The notes under the pieces were generated by a model. The model saw nothing but the letters and a program-made list of their open reading frames with translations, was not told the origin of the DNA and searched no databases. 64,000 bases of DNA from Pinus tabuliformis. Lineage: Eukaryota > Streptophyta > Pinopsida > Pinales > Pinaceae. Every line of letters begins with the position of its first letter. Position 1 is the stretch's first letter. The position numbers were made by a program, and so were the translations under genes. The stretch lies in NCBI GenBank assembly GCA_031772625.1, contig CM062808.1:143074605-143138604 (forward strand). The letters run 5' to 3'. Below, in pieces: positions 34,662-45,292 of the stretch.

Positions 34662-34842
34662 GTTGCAGTTGAGCGTGGTTACCTCGTGTAACTAGTTCTG
34701 CCATCATTATGTTTCCTCATCCAAATCTGATGTGTAGGAGCTTTCGCACTCACACGAAATCTGGTCATCCACTGTAGGATTCACCCAATCCTATTCCCGA
34801 GAGGTTATCTTGTAGATACAATCTAGCTCGTCATCGCTTTCT

Positions 34843-35256
34843 TCATCGCACTGGCTCTGTGTAGCATGATCCTTCTGCAGGGTCTAAAGGTACCACTACA
34901 TGCAGTGACTTTTTCTCAAAAATCATTTTGCGCTTCTTTAGATTTATCACTCCGTTCATATCAGTGGCCCAATCTATTCCTAGTAGCACGAGATATGGAT
35001 TGTTGTCATTGACAATCTCTATCACTTCTAAATCTGCAAGCACACTCACACCTTCGATGTCTGTCGTTATTCCCTTCAATCTTCCCATCAGTAGGATCTT
35101 TCGCTGGTTCACCATTCGAAATTGAATAGGGGACCATTGCAATGCGGGCCTACCCATGCACTCCCATGTCTGCTTTGGTAGCACATTCACATTCGATCCT
35201 AGATCCAAAATTACTTGATCCATTTCATACTCCCTGATTTGTGTAGTCAATCTCAT
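34843..35256 (-). pseudogene. F aspartic protease
   Basis: 137 residues. The active-site loop reads VILDLGSNVNVLPKQTWE, i.e. D-L-G-S in place of the usual D-[ST]-G, which is seen in some plant Gypsy proteases. Next come VNQRKILLMGRLKGITTDI and NPYLVLLGIDWATDM, the flap and the second hydrophobic block (LLGxDW). It would cleave the polyprotein. It lies after zinc knuckles and before the gag-like domain. The frame upstream is broken by stops, for example at about 35340. Confidence 0.8.
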
Positions 35257-35759
35257 TTCCCTTCCTATTTGCGATGTGTGCTTTCTAAGCTTCCGGACTA
35301 TGCATGGTTCTCCCGACCCAATGCACCTAGTGATAAGCTCCTACAGTCCTTTCACAGCCTTGTTGTCATGTAGCAACTTCATACATGTCTCCAGAAAGGT
35401 AGTGATCATTGAAGGATCCATCTCTGGCTCTATTTGATCCTTACTACCTGAAGTGGAGGCCTCCGTGAAGCTCTTCTTAGCTTCCATGAATGTCTCCTTC
35501 GCGTGCTCTAAATCAACTTCAGGTTCCTTTACAGGAGCCTTGTGAACCCACGCACTTTCTTCAGGCTACTTACCTTTGTCATCTCCTATCGTGATACCGC
35601 TTCGGAGCATGATCTTTACATTCAGGTCCTCTTCACGTGGCTCAGACCTCATCATTTGCAAATTCTGAGTCAGGGGAGACTAGAGTATCCCTTTATCATG
35701 AAGCCTCACTATCAGTGTAGGGAAATCCTCCATCTCATGATCAAACTGAGTACAATATA

Positions 35760-35992
35760 AGCATGATGCTCTCATCGGATTTGTACAATCGTGGGCATAA
35801 TGCCTTGGCCCTCTGCAATTGTAACAAATCAGTTGTCTGTGATCCCTTCCTGGTCCCATTCCACCTCGACCTCATCCACGGCCTGAAATCCACCGCGCGC
35901 CGTCCCTCCATTTGGATCGAGGGCTCGTGTTTCGATCTACACTCTATAGGTAGGAGTCTGATCCATCATCAGCTTGTAACTTCTGTAGGTGC
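35760..35992 (-). pseudogene. gag: F gag: last two zinc knuckles
   Basis: Read across stops, the minus strand gives RSYKLMMDQTPTYR directly after element C, then CYNCRGPRHYAHDC (a full CCHC knuckle), and CLYCTQFDHEMEDF (second, last Cys lost to Phe). This continues the gag reading from 46657, where the third knuckle is split by C. Gag knuckles bind RNA during packaging. Confidence 0.75.
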
Positions 35993-36189
35993 ATTCATGA
36001 TCCAAAATGGATCTTGTATAAAAACCTCTAAGTCTAAAGTCTTCATTTGATTTAATAGGGCAAGTGAAAGAATGGCAGAGAAACCAAAAATTCAAAGGAA
36101 ACAAAGAAGTGCAGCGTGAATTCCCTAGAGCCATTGGATCCACGATATCAATGGATGAGATCAAATCTCATCGAAGGAAGCCAACGGCA

Positions 36190-36545
36190 TATCAACCTTA
36201 GCCTCAAGCGATTTGTGATCAGCGATGACATATGAACCATTGATCGAGTGTGCAGATCAATAGTGGAGCGAGATCGTATCGCATCGCAAATACGCTGAAG
36301 GGAGGACTTACCACAGGCCAAGGATTCATGCGACATGCGATTGCAATTATTGCATCACAATATCGCATCACACAAAACCAATGGGGAAAGGACCCATAGC
36401 ATCACGAAGGGCCGATATGCGATACGCCGATATCGATGATCAGCGATCAGCGAGTGGACTGGTGAAACAATACAAAGACCCGCGATCATGTGATATGCGA
36501 TGCGCCGATATCAGTGAACGACAATCAGCATCAGCGGAGGGGATC
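36190..36545. repeat. GCGAT/CGATA motif cluster in C LTR
   Basis: Short GCGAT, GCGATACGCCGAT and CGATATC words recur about fifteen times. The opposing LTR has the same cluster at about 45460-45775. The 14-mer TGCGATACGCCGAT also occurs in the unrelated LTR of E. Confidence 0.7.
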
Positions 36546-36552
36546 ACAACCA

Positions 36553-36560
36553 TATAAAAA
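36553..36560 (+). promoter_or_regulatory. TATA box of C 5' LTR
   Basis: TATAAAAA right after the CGAT motif cluster. Its partner LTR has TATAACAA at the same place (near 45798). Confidence 0.5.
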
Positions 36561-37410
36561 AGCCATGCCTTGCGATGTACGATAAATGTCGGATCCGATA
36601 GGTTTATGGACACGATTTAATGTTATTTGAGTTCCAGCATAAAGTGTTTTTGTCAGGATTTCCTATGTTTCTGTGTATTTCCTTTGGGAACCAAAAATGC
36701 GTTATTTTAAGGATTTGTTCCAAGGGAAGGCCAAATAGCCAGTTCCATCTGTGCCCACCAGTCTTTCATCCTGTTAGTTGCCTTGTGCCCCAAGCGTTTC
36801 GACATTGAGTGCATGAACACTTGACAGGAGCCAGAGGGCCCGGAGAAGAAGGGGAACACACAGAAGCCAGAGAGCCGGAACAAGGAAATGAACAGACAAC
36901 GCCGAAAGGCTTAAAAGCCATCCAATGGCAAAACAGAGGACAGAGGGAGGTTAGTTGAAGATAGTCACAGAAAGACAGTAAGTCAGTCAGATTGAGGCAG
37001 ATTGAATAGAGGAACAAGACAGAGGGAGAGTCTGTGCACTCTTTTCGACTCGAGATGTTTTCGAGCAGATCCCTCTTTGATGTCACTGTTGGTCGAGACT
37101 CTGTGATTGAGCTCACACCTGTAAACTCTGTTCTGAGACTCTATTTGGAGCTCACTCTTGTAATAATCTACTCTTGAAGACTTAATATAGACGTCGACAC
37201 TGAAATCTGGACCAGGAGAGGTAGCTAGGAAGTCTGGTGAACTCCTTGATTATTTGTTGTGTTGATGTGTGTGTCTGTTATGTTTTCTGACTGTTCATCA
37301 TCTATATTATTCGTAATATTTTCGATCAATTGCACTAAATAATATAGGCATTCTTGCACATGAGTCTGTAATAACTTTTCTTCTTGATTTAGTATCCATT
37401 TCGGATCAAG

Positions 37411-37422
37411 TGGTATCAGAGC
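37411..37422 (+). other. C primer binding site
   Basis: TGGTATCAGAGC two bases after the LTR end, an exact match to the plant initiator-Met tRNA site. Confidence 0.9.
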
Positions 37423-37439
37423 ATTTGGTTTTGTTAAGG

Positions 37440-38560
37440 ATGGACAAGCTTGTGTTTGATTTTGAATGCTAACTAGATTAAAGCTCAGACTAGGAGAAGG
37501 AGAACTTGTTGAGGCTAATCCAAAGATTGGAAGAGTCTATTCTCAGAGAAGAATTGCAGAAGAAGCTCCATTGGGATCAGAATATCAGTTTATAGAGAGT
37601 TTTAAGACACTCCAAACCATGGTGGAAAAAATGTATCTAGAATTTAAGAAGGGTCGAGGTGGAAGCACTTCAACACCTAAACCAGACAAAGGAGCAGAGG
37701 AACCTTTTCTAGTTTCCCCTCTAGAAGGCAAGGGGAAAGGGGAAATGCCTCCTCCACCATCTCCTCCATCATCACCTTCATCATCCTCATCATCTTCTTC
37801 GCATAACACTAGCTCTTCTAAGAAGAAGAAGAAAAATTCCCTAATCAAATTAGATGTGAAGTTTGATTTTCCAATTTATGATGGAGAACTCAATGCAGAA
37901 AAGCTAGATAATTGGATAAGACTAATTGATGTATATTGCAGGTTACAGAACGTTGATTCTACAAGGAAGAAGATTCAGCTGGCTAGCCTTCAACTTGGAG
38001 TAACTGCACTAGTATGGTGGGAAGGCAAGACACAAGCTCATCTGCAAAAACACGGTAAAATCATTTCTACCTGGAATGAATTTGTTTCTGCTATCAAAAA
38101 GAAATTATATCCTTTAGCTTACATGCAGCAGGAAATGATGAGTTGGAAAACTCTTCGTCAGTTGAAGGGTCAAAGTGTACAAGGTTATACTCAGGAATTC
38201 AAAAAGAGAGCTTTAACTCTAGGTATATCATTAGACTCACCTGAGACTTTATTGAAGTATATAGGTGGTATTCATAGCTATTTAAAGCATACTATTCTCA
38301 TGTTTAATCCCATTAGCCTAGATGATGTATAAGTTCGAGCCACACATCTAGAAGCTAGAGTTAAGAATGTAAACCCATAGGTTGGGAGATCATCTAAATA
38401 TTCCGTAAGCAAGAATAAGGAAAAGAAGAAACTGAAATGGAAGGAGAGGAAAGAAAACACTGTAAAGAAGGATAAACCTTCATGCACTCATTGCAAGAAA
38501 GAAGGACATGATGAGGCACACTGCTGGTTTTTGCATCTAGAATGGAAACCTAAGAAGTTC
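37440..38560 (+). pseudogene. gag: C gag
   Basis: The long open part is 37466-38332. An upstream ATG at 37440 gives MDKLVFDFEC then a stop, and probably was the original start, now one frame off. Capsid features are FDFPIYDGELNAEKLDNWI, ALVWWEGKTQAHL and WKTLRQLKGQSVQGY. After the stop at 38330 (TAA) and another at 38378 (TAG), the frame continues to a CCHC knuckle CTHCKKEGHDEAHC at about 38483-38523. There is a poly-Ser/Pro/Lys linker at about 37740-37850. The frame continues into protease. Confidence 0.85.
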
Positions 38561-38909
38561 GGTGGAAACAAGAAAAAGAATGTTGCTGCTATTCAACAGG
38601 ACCTGGGATCATATTCAGGTGATGAAACAACAGTTACAGCCATAGGTATTAAAGGTAAAGATTTTGAAGCATCCACAAGTAATTCTGCACAATCTGTGGA
38701 TAATGAAAATAATGAGAGGGAAAGAAATGAGCTTTTTCTTATTAGAGTAATTTCCAAGCATAATAAGATTGATACTTTATTTGATAGTGGATCACAAGTA
38801 AATTTGATTTCTGAAACAATTGTAAAGAAGTTGGGATTACAAACAAAACCTCATGAGAAGCCATTTCCATTAGGTTGGGTGTGTGATAAAACAAAGCTAC
38901 AAGTAACAA
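38561..38909 (+). pseudogene. C protease, first copy (left part)
   Basis: The frame from 38531 continues from gag into KIDTLFDSGSQVNLISETIV, with the D-S-G active site, and KKLGLQTKPHEKPFPLGWV. It is cut at 38909 by element D. The right part of this copy resumes at 41876. The repeated stretch seen again at 41982 begins inside it near 38760. Confidence 0.85.
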
Positions 38910-39303
38910 TGATCTAGATTTAAACAGGAAAGCAACAAATTACAGAGATAACCATAAACACAGAGATGCAGTGGAAACAATACTTCATTTCATTAATGTA
39001 AAATACTGAAATATGCTTACAAACAGAGTTGGAAATAAACCAGCTAGGGCGATGGTAGCTTATCTCTGAGAAGAGATGCAGCGGCTACATGCCTCTGAAC
39101 TATGTTACAATGAGGCTCGAAGGCCTATTTATTGTTGAGAAACAATGGAAAACCCTTAACATCCCAAAACCTAACCCTAGAAGATGAAACGCCAAATTGT
39201 GGGCCCCGTTTGGGTAAATTGGTACATCAATTTCTCGGGGTCGTAACTTTGGCATACGATCTCCATTTGATGCATACAATAGCTCGTTAGAAAGATCTAT
39301 CTA
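38910..39303 (-). repeat. D 3' LTR (truncated)
   Basis: This matches 41244-41637 with scattered changes. The remaining about 238 bp of the LTR are absent at 39304. Confidence 0.85.
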
Positions 39304-39379
39304 AGCAGGAATAGAGGAATGTTGTGCTCCAAAGCATTATTTCCCACAGCTTTAGTAATGGTTTAAGTACCATGTGTGG

Positions 39380-39760
39380 CATGGTCGGAGCTTCTGATGG
39401 GCTCTTGTAAGGCGTTCTTTCTACATATGCAACCAGACTTTGTTACCCACCTGAAGCTTGTGTGGTACCCCTGTGGGTGAGGAGAAGTTGTTCCTGTGTT
39501 CTATCATGACCGTATTCCTTTGCTGCTACTGCTGCGTGGAGGAACCCTTCGCGGGGGTCATGGATGTGGCGATAATCTTCCCCTTACTTTGGGAGCGAAC
39601 CAGACATAAAATAAATTTCCTAGTCTGTGAGATGAGCTTGCTGCCTTTCTTGGCAATGATCAAAGAGGTGGCAGTAGGTGGGGCTACCTCCAGTATCCTG
39701 TATAATGAATCACCCAAAGAAATAATGACAGCGCGAGGCCTTGAATCATACATAGCATGT
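39380..39760 (-). pseudogene. pol: D joined protease end and integrase C-terminal tail
   Basis: The open piece 39526-39753 reads YDSRPRAVIISLGDSLYRIL, part of the region between protease and RT. Further left (39380-39490) the minus strand gives KLQVGNKVWLHM and HQKLRPC, resembling the Gypsy integrase C-terminal part GDKVWLHxxKERL. So RT, RNase H and the integrase core are deleted. Confidence 0.6.
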
Positions 39761-40353
39761 CACCTCCACAAGTATGGCTGGCCTAATAATACATCACAAA
39801 TATCCAGAGGTGTAACATCACACAATACCTCATCTATGAAGGGCTTGATGCTGTAGGGAAGGCGGCACTGCTGGTGAACTTTGAGATCTCGTCCTTCATG
39901 AAGCCACCCAATACTGTACAGCTGCGGGTGTGGTGTAGTCGGTAGGCCCAACCGCTTCACAACCTCTGCTGAAATGAGGTTCTTTTGGCTGCCACTATCG
40001 ACAATGAATTGCAATGGCAAACCCTTCACCCACATCTGTGAGTGGAAAAGACGCTCCCCCTCCTCCGGGTCTTCGGGCTCATTCTTCTGGATCTTGGTAG
40101 TGGCAACAGTGACGCTGGGCTCCGCATCAATGATCTGCTTCCCTTTGCCATTCCCTTTGTCGGGTTCTAACTTAGGGTCGAAACATGCACCTGATTCTGA
40201 AGCCTTCAACTCAGCCACCAGTGACTGCTTGGTCTGACACTCACTTGTGTTATGAGTGGGACTCTTGTGGAACTCACACCACTTTCCCATGTCTTTCTTT
40301 GACTTCATGGTGTTGTTCTTTTCTTGTGGCTTCAATGGGTTGTCTTGGGTCAC
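39760..40353 (-). pseudogene. D gag end and protease
   Basis: 197 residues. A knuckle-like WCEFHKSPTHNTSEC comes first. The protease follows with LQFIVDSGSQKNLISAEVV (D-S-G site) and then DICDVLLGQPYLW (LLGxPY block). The arrangement is like the protease of C but the sequence is clearly different, so D is a separate family. This piece is itself open, but upstream gag is broken. Confidence 0.85.
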
Positions 40354-40410
40354 CCCACCTTGGCTTTGTCCTTTGGTCTTCGGATTTGCAGATCCAAAGT
40401 CTTACTTCTT

Positions 40411-40977
40411 CTATTTGAACTTTTGCTCGATTTTGACAGTGTATCGGTATGTTGTGCCGAGTGAGGAGATGTTTAGGAACTTCATCTCTTCCTGGATGTA
40501 TCTATGTAGGCAACCATGGTATTTGATTACCAGATGCAGCTCAGAGTCCTTGATACCCAACTGTGCGCGAAGGGTATGAAAAATGTTTGTGAACACTGGC
40601 ACATCTTGGTCCCGTCCCTGCTGCAATGTGGTCCATTTGACGTATTTGTCGGCATAGCTTTTGACAGGGTAGTACTGCTCCTTGACGGCATCCCGGAATG
40701 AATCCCATGTGGGTTTGGCTGAAAGTAGTGAGCCGATACTTTCATCCTTCTGTTCGCAGTAGGTTTCCCACTAGTCCTTGACGTGGGGGGCTGCTTTGAG
40801 AAGAGCGAAAATAATGTTTTCTTGACTAGAAAAATCATGAACAAAAAAATAACCCTCTAGTAGATTTAACCATTTATCTACGACATCTGCATCTATCTGA
40901 CCCTCGAATATGGGGATTTCAAAATTAACTTGTACCTTAAAGGGCATGGCATTTCCAGAGTAGCTGCTGGAAGCCAA
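40411..40977 (-). pseudogene. gag: D gag capsid part
   Basis: Pieces 40771-40977 and 40411-40626 with intervening frames give VNFEIPIFEGQIDADVVDKW, LLKAAPHVKD-stop-WETYCE and WDSFRDAVKEQYYPVKSY, then FHTLRAQLGIKDSEL. This is a capsid-type gag. An in-frame TAG at 40771-40773 interrupts it. An upstream non-coding leader (about 41000-41230) follows the primer site. Confidence 0.75.
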
Positions 40978-41230
40978 TGCATCGCTTCTAGGTAGCTGCT
41001 AAAGGATCTGGGCAAAGTTGTCCATCATAGCATTCCTTTGTCACTCGAGGGCTTCTTCAAGCAAGATTTTGATAGGATCTCTTGCCCCCTCATATTTCTT
41101 CTCATCCGCCATGGGAGGCCGTCCAATTTTGCGAGGCTGGTCTTGCAAAGGTTCGACTAGTTCAAGCCCTAACTCCTTATATCCCGACCTCATTGGGGAC
41201 ATGCAAAGGAAAACAAAGAAAAAGCAGACT

Positions 41231-41242
41231 GCTCTGATACCA
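41231..41242 (-). other. D primer binding site
   Basis: The minus strand reads TGGTATCAGAGC one base after the LTR, the initiator-Met tRNA site. Confidence 0.85.
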
Positions 41243-41243
41243 C

Positions 41244-41875
41244 TGATCTGGATTTAAACAAGAGCACAACAAATTACATAGATAATCATAAACACAGAGA
41301 TGCAGTGGAAATAATACTTCATTTCATTAATGTAAAATACTGAAATATGCATATAAACAGAGTTGGAAATAAACCAGCTAGGGTGATGGTAGCTTCTCTC
41401 TGAGAAGAGATGCGGCAGCTACATGCCTTTGAACTGTGTTACAATGAGGCTTGAAGGCCTATTTATTGTTGAGAAACAATGGAAAACCCTTAACATCCCA
41501 AAACCTAACCCTAGAAGATGAAACGCCAAATTGTGGGCCCCGTTTGGGTAAATTGGTACATCAATTTCCCGGGGTCATAACTTTGGCATACGATCTCCGT
41601 TCAACGCGTACAATAGCTCGTTAGAAAGATCTATCTAGGCACTACCACTTTGGGAAGAGAAACATGGGTCAAACATGGGTCAATGGACCCATGTTGCCCC
41701 TAGATTTCCCAAAACATGTCATTTAGGGCCTCAAATGGCTCCGGAAGTTCAGGACCCGAAAAAACTACTAAAAATAGTAAATTGTGCTACAATTATGGAA
41801 ACCCAAAAACTGAAAGGGGTGGTTGTGGGGGTCTAAGTGGGATAGGTGGGTGGCCACCAACATCCACCTGGATCA
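41244..41875 (-). repeat. D 5' LTR
   Basis: 632 bp, plus-strand ends TGATCT and GGATCA. On the minus strand it starts TGATCC and ends GATCA. Confidence 0.85.
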
Positions 41876-42233
41876 ACGAGACAATGTAAACTTAGGTTTG
41901 CTATTGGATCAACATTTGTAGATGAAGTTGAGTTAGATATAGTTCCATTGGATATATGTGGTATTGTTTTGGGAAGTCCATAATAAGATTGATACTTTAT
42001 TTTATTTTGGATCACAAGTAATTTTGATTTCTGAAACAATCGTAAAGAAGTTGGGATTACAAACAAAACCTCATGAGAAGCCATATCCATTAGGTTGGGT
42101 GTGTGATGAAACAAAGCTACAAGTAACAAGACAATGTAAACTTAGGTTTGCTATTGGATCAACATTTGTAGATGAGGTTGAGTTAGATATAGTTCCATTG
42201 GATATATGTGGTATTGTTTTGGGATGTCCATAA
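41876..42233 (+). pseudogene. C protease, right part of first copy plus tandem second copy
   Basis: 41876-41981 completes the first protease copy (LRFAIGSTFVDEVELDIVPL, then DICGIVLG, in both copies). At 41982 the sequence jumps back to 'taagattgatac' and repeats the region from about 38760, to 42233. The second copy has FYFGSQVILISE where the first has FDSGSQVNLISE, so its catalytic Asp is lost. A stop at 42231 and broken frames follow up to RT. Confidence 0.85.
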
Positions 42234-42359
42234 TTGTATGATAGGAAAGCTATTTTCTATAGAGCTGAGAATAAGTATCAACTAACTAAATACAGAATAT
42301 AATATATTGTAAGAGCTCATAAACTCAAAGGTAACTATTCTCTCGTAAAATCAGGGTAG

Positions 42360-43410
42360 ATGAAAAGAATTGTGAATTCAAGTAAGCAATTTTTACTAAT
42401 GGTTGTAAAGTCAAAGGATCTTGAAAAATTCAATGCATTTGAAGGCTATGATTCTAAACAGAAAGTTGATTTAGTTGAAGTTGTTTCCAAGTATGATGTT
42501 CTATTTCAAGAACCAAAAGGTCTGCCACCCACGCGAGAAATAGTACATAATATTTATTTGTGGCAAGATACTCCATTACCTAACATTGGAATGTACAGGT
42601 TATCAGCTTTAGAGAATGCAGAGATAAAAAAGAAGGTATAGGAGTTGCTCGATAAAGGGTTTATACGACCAAGCACATCACCATGTGGATCTCCAATTGT
42701 GCTGGTGAGAAAGAAAGATGGTTCGTGGAGAATGTGCATTGATTATAGAGCACTGAATAAAATAATGATCAAGAATCGTTATCCTCTTCCTCGTATTGAT
42801 GATTTATTAGATAAATTGAAAGAAGCAGTTTACTTTTCTAAGTTAGACTTGCGAAGTGGTTATCATCAGGTTAGAGTTGCAGAACATGATGCATGGAAGA
42901 CTGCTTTCAAGACAAAGAAAGGACGTATGAATGGTTGGTTATGCCTTTTGGCTTAACTAATGCTCCTGCTACATTTATGAGAGTTATGAATGATGTACTC
43001 AGACCATTTATTAATGATTTTGTAATTGTTTATTTAGATGACATTCTTGTTTTTAGTAAGACATGGGAAGACCATGTAAAGCATGTAAAGTAGACTTTAG
43101 ATGTTTTAAAAAGAGAAAATTTCTATGTAAAACTGTCAAAATGTGAATTTGGCAGAACATCTTTAAATTATTTGGGTTATATTGTAGGGGGTGGTGAATT
43201 GAAGATAGATCCCTCTAAGGTTGAAGTCATTGTGAACTGGCCTAAACCCAAATCTGCTACAAAGATTAGGAGTTTCCTAGGGGCAGCACAATACTGGAGA
43301 ACGTTTATTGCTAACTTTTCTTTGATTGCAGCTCCATTACATGCTTTAACAAGATTGAAACATGTTTTTAAGTGGGGAGGCAAACAACAGAAAGCCTTTG
43401 ACACCTTAAA
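42360..43410 (+). pseudogene. pol: C reverse transcriptase
   Basis: Pieces 42360-42641, 42645-42956, 42893-43093 and 43172 onward carry [63 protein letters not shown] and the catalytic [17 protein letters not shown] stops are at 42639-42641 and 43091-43093. A one-base frame change lies near 42925. The connection block SKCEFGRTSLNYLGYIV follows. It copies element RNA into DNA. All RT blocks are present, so only a few changes inactivated it. Confidence 0.95.
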
Positions 43411-43850
43411 AGAGAAAATCAGTATAGCACCAGTACTAGCACTGCCAGATCTTCAACATCCATTTGAGATTGAGACAGATGAGAGTGACTATGCCATGGG
43501 AGCAATGTTGATGCAACACGAAAAACCCATATGCTATCATTCTGAGACATTTACTTCTGCAGTAGTTGATTATCCCACATATGATAAATAATTGTATGCA
43601 TTAGTACAAAGTGTGAAAAAGTGGAAACATTACCTAATGGGTAAAGAAACAATCATACATACAGATTATCAAGCACTTCAATATTTGCACTCACAAACTA
43701 ATTGAAGCAATCAAAACATTATAGGTGGATGGGTTTTCTACAGCAATTTCATCTTGTCATCAGATATAAGAAGGGCATACACAATAAGGTTGCAGACATG
43801 TTATCAAGACCAATCATAAATGCATCTACTATACTTAAGCATAACTCAGC
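43411..43850 (+). pseudogene. pol: C RNase H
   Basis: The RT frame continues to 43591 with FEIETDESDYAMGAMLMQ (first Asp), then a TAA at 43589. Beyond it are HYLMGKETIIHTDYQAL (third Asp) and, in the frame from 43702, GIHNKVADMLSRP (last Asp). A frame change near 43702 follows the phrase HSQTN. This is the ordinary Gypsy RNase H, in contrast to E's. Confidence 0.85.
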
Positions 43851-44760
43851 AATGCATGAAAGTTACATTGAACAATATGCTCAAGATGTAGATTTTAAAG
43901 ATGTATATGCAACTTTAAGTCATGGCAAGCAAGTAGAAGAATTGGATTATTATGTAAAGGACCAACTCTTATATCATTTGGGAAAGTTATGCATTCCAAA
44001 ACTGAAAGAGTTAACATGATTCGAGAAGCACATACTTCTCTCATATTAGGTCATTTTGGTGTAAGTAAAACAGTTGAACAATTGCAAAGGTTCTGTTATT
44101 GGCCAAGAATGCATGAGACAGTTTCTAGATATATCAAATGGTGTACTATGTGTGCTACAAGCAAGCCCAATAATAGGAAATTAGGCTTGTACACTCCACT
44201 TCCAATTCCTTCTCGTCCTTGGGAAAGTGTTTCCATGGATTTTGTTGGGGGGTTGCCAAAATCTGTATTTTGATACCATGTAACAAGCAGGTTACAACTA
44301 AACAAACAACAAAGTTGTTCTTTCAGAATGTATGGGTTCATTTTGAGTTACCCACTTCTATTGTATCTGATCGAGATTCTCAATTTGTTGGGAAGTTTTG
44401 GTAAAATTTATGGGAGTTGATGGACACCAGGTTGAAGAATAACACAACATTTCATCCACAAATAGATGGTCAGACAGAAGTGGTCAACAGGACAATGATC
44501 TAGTTGCTAAGAGGTTATTTCAGCAAGCATCTCAAGCTCTGGGATGAGCATTTTTGTTATGTACAGCATGCTTACAACCGTGCCAAGCACTCTTCTACTC
44601 AGAGGTCTCCTTTTGATACTTGTTTTGGTTTTATACCAAAGTCTCCCTTGGATTTTGTCTTTGGTAAAGACATAGAAGTTGATGGACACAGTGATGTGGA
44701 CAAAGTAACCAATTTCATTGAACAAATCCAGGGAATTCACCAGGCAGTATAGGAACAGCT
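43851..44760 (+). pseudogene. pol: C integrase zinc domain and core
   Basis: The zinc part reads HTSLILGHFGVSKTVEQLQR and YIKWCTMCATSK (HHCC). The core has WESVSMDFVGGLPKS (first Asp), SIVSDRDSQFVGKFW (second Asp) and [16 protein letters not shown] (Glu). A short deletion with frame change near 44270 removes residues between GGLPKS and ILIPCNKQVTTK. Stops are at 44402 (TAA), 44501 (TAG) and 44750 (TAG). Confidence 0.9.
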
Positions 44761-45250
44761 GGAAAGAAGTCAAGCCAAGTACAAGGCAAGACATGAAAAG
44801 CATCGAGTTGAACATAGTTTTCAATTTGGTGATCAAGTCTGGCTGTACATCAGAAAAGACAGAATGCAAGGTGAAGGTAAGAAGCTAAAACCAATAAGGT
44901 ATGGGCCTTTCAAGATACTTGATAAAATTGGTGAAAATGCTTTTTGCCTTGATTTACCAGCTTATATGCAAATCTATTCAGTCATTAAGCCAAAAAACTT
45001 GAAATTGTATGAACCTTCATTGATTGAAGATCCTGAAGAGCAAAGTCAGTTGCCTTCTATTGGGGATTTGTTTCTTGAGTATCTCAATGAGTTATAGGAG
45101 GACACGTTTTTGGATAGGAAGGTAAGAACTACGCGTCAAGGGGATGTTGAGTACCTGAGAGTGAGACTCAAAGGTTCAAATCCAAGCAAAGCATGATGGA
45201 TAGAAGTTATACAGGTGAAGGAGCAGTATCCTCACTTGGTCGATGCCTAA
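44761..45250 (+). pseudogene. pol: C integrase C-terminus with chromodomain-like tail
   Basis: This continues with FGDQVWLYIRKDRMQGEG, PIRYGPFKILDKIGENAF and LPAYMQIYSVI, the usual C-terminal domain. After a TAG at 45095 it has TRQGDVEYLRVRLKG, NPSKA-stop-WIE and LKG-like ends. The EYLxxxLKG...W pattern resembles a chromodomain, which in chromoviruses steers integration to marked chromatin. The resemblance is modest. Confidence 0.65.
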
Positions 45251-45292
45251 AACCAACTTTTGGTGGTCCAAAAGCTTTTCAGTTGGAAGGCA

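Larger units (their letters stand above)
35998..37408 (+). repeat. C 5' LTR
   Basis: 1411 bp, aligned with 45293-46651. The U3 has many GCGAT and CCGATAT motifs (36190-36590), then a TATA box at 36553. Confidence 0.9.
38910..41875 (-). mobile_element. Element D: RT-less Gypsy element inside C
   Basis: LTR copies 38910-39303 (truncated, 394 bp) and 41244-41875 (632 bp) lie in direct orientation. The primer site next to the right LTR gives the minus strand. The host sequence, known from C's second copy, is agtaacaagacaatg. The flanks are acaa on the left and acgag on the right, a decayed ACAAG duplication. The interior reads gag, protease, then the integrase C-tail, with RT, RNase H and the integrase core missing. 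The left LTR lacks its end nearest the interior, so one deletion may have removed both. Confidence 0.85.

Noticed and set aside
37585-37848. Minus-strand frame rich in Glu/Asp/Gly
   Set aside because: Antisense of the Pro/Ser/Lys linker in gag of C.
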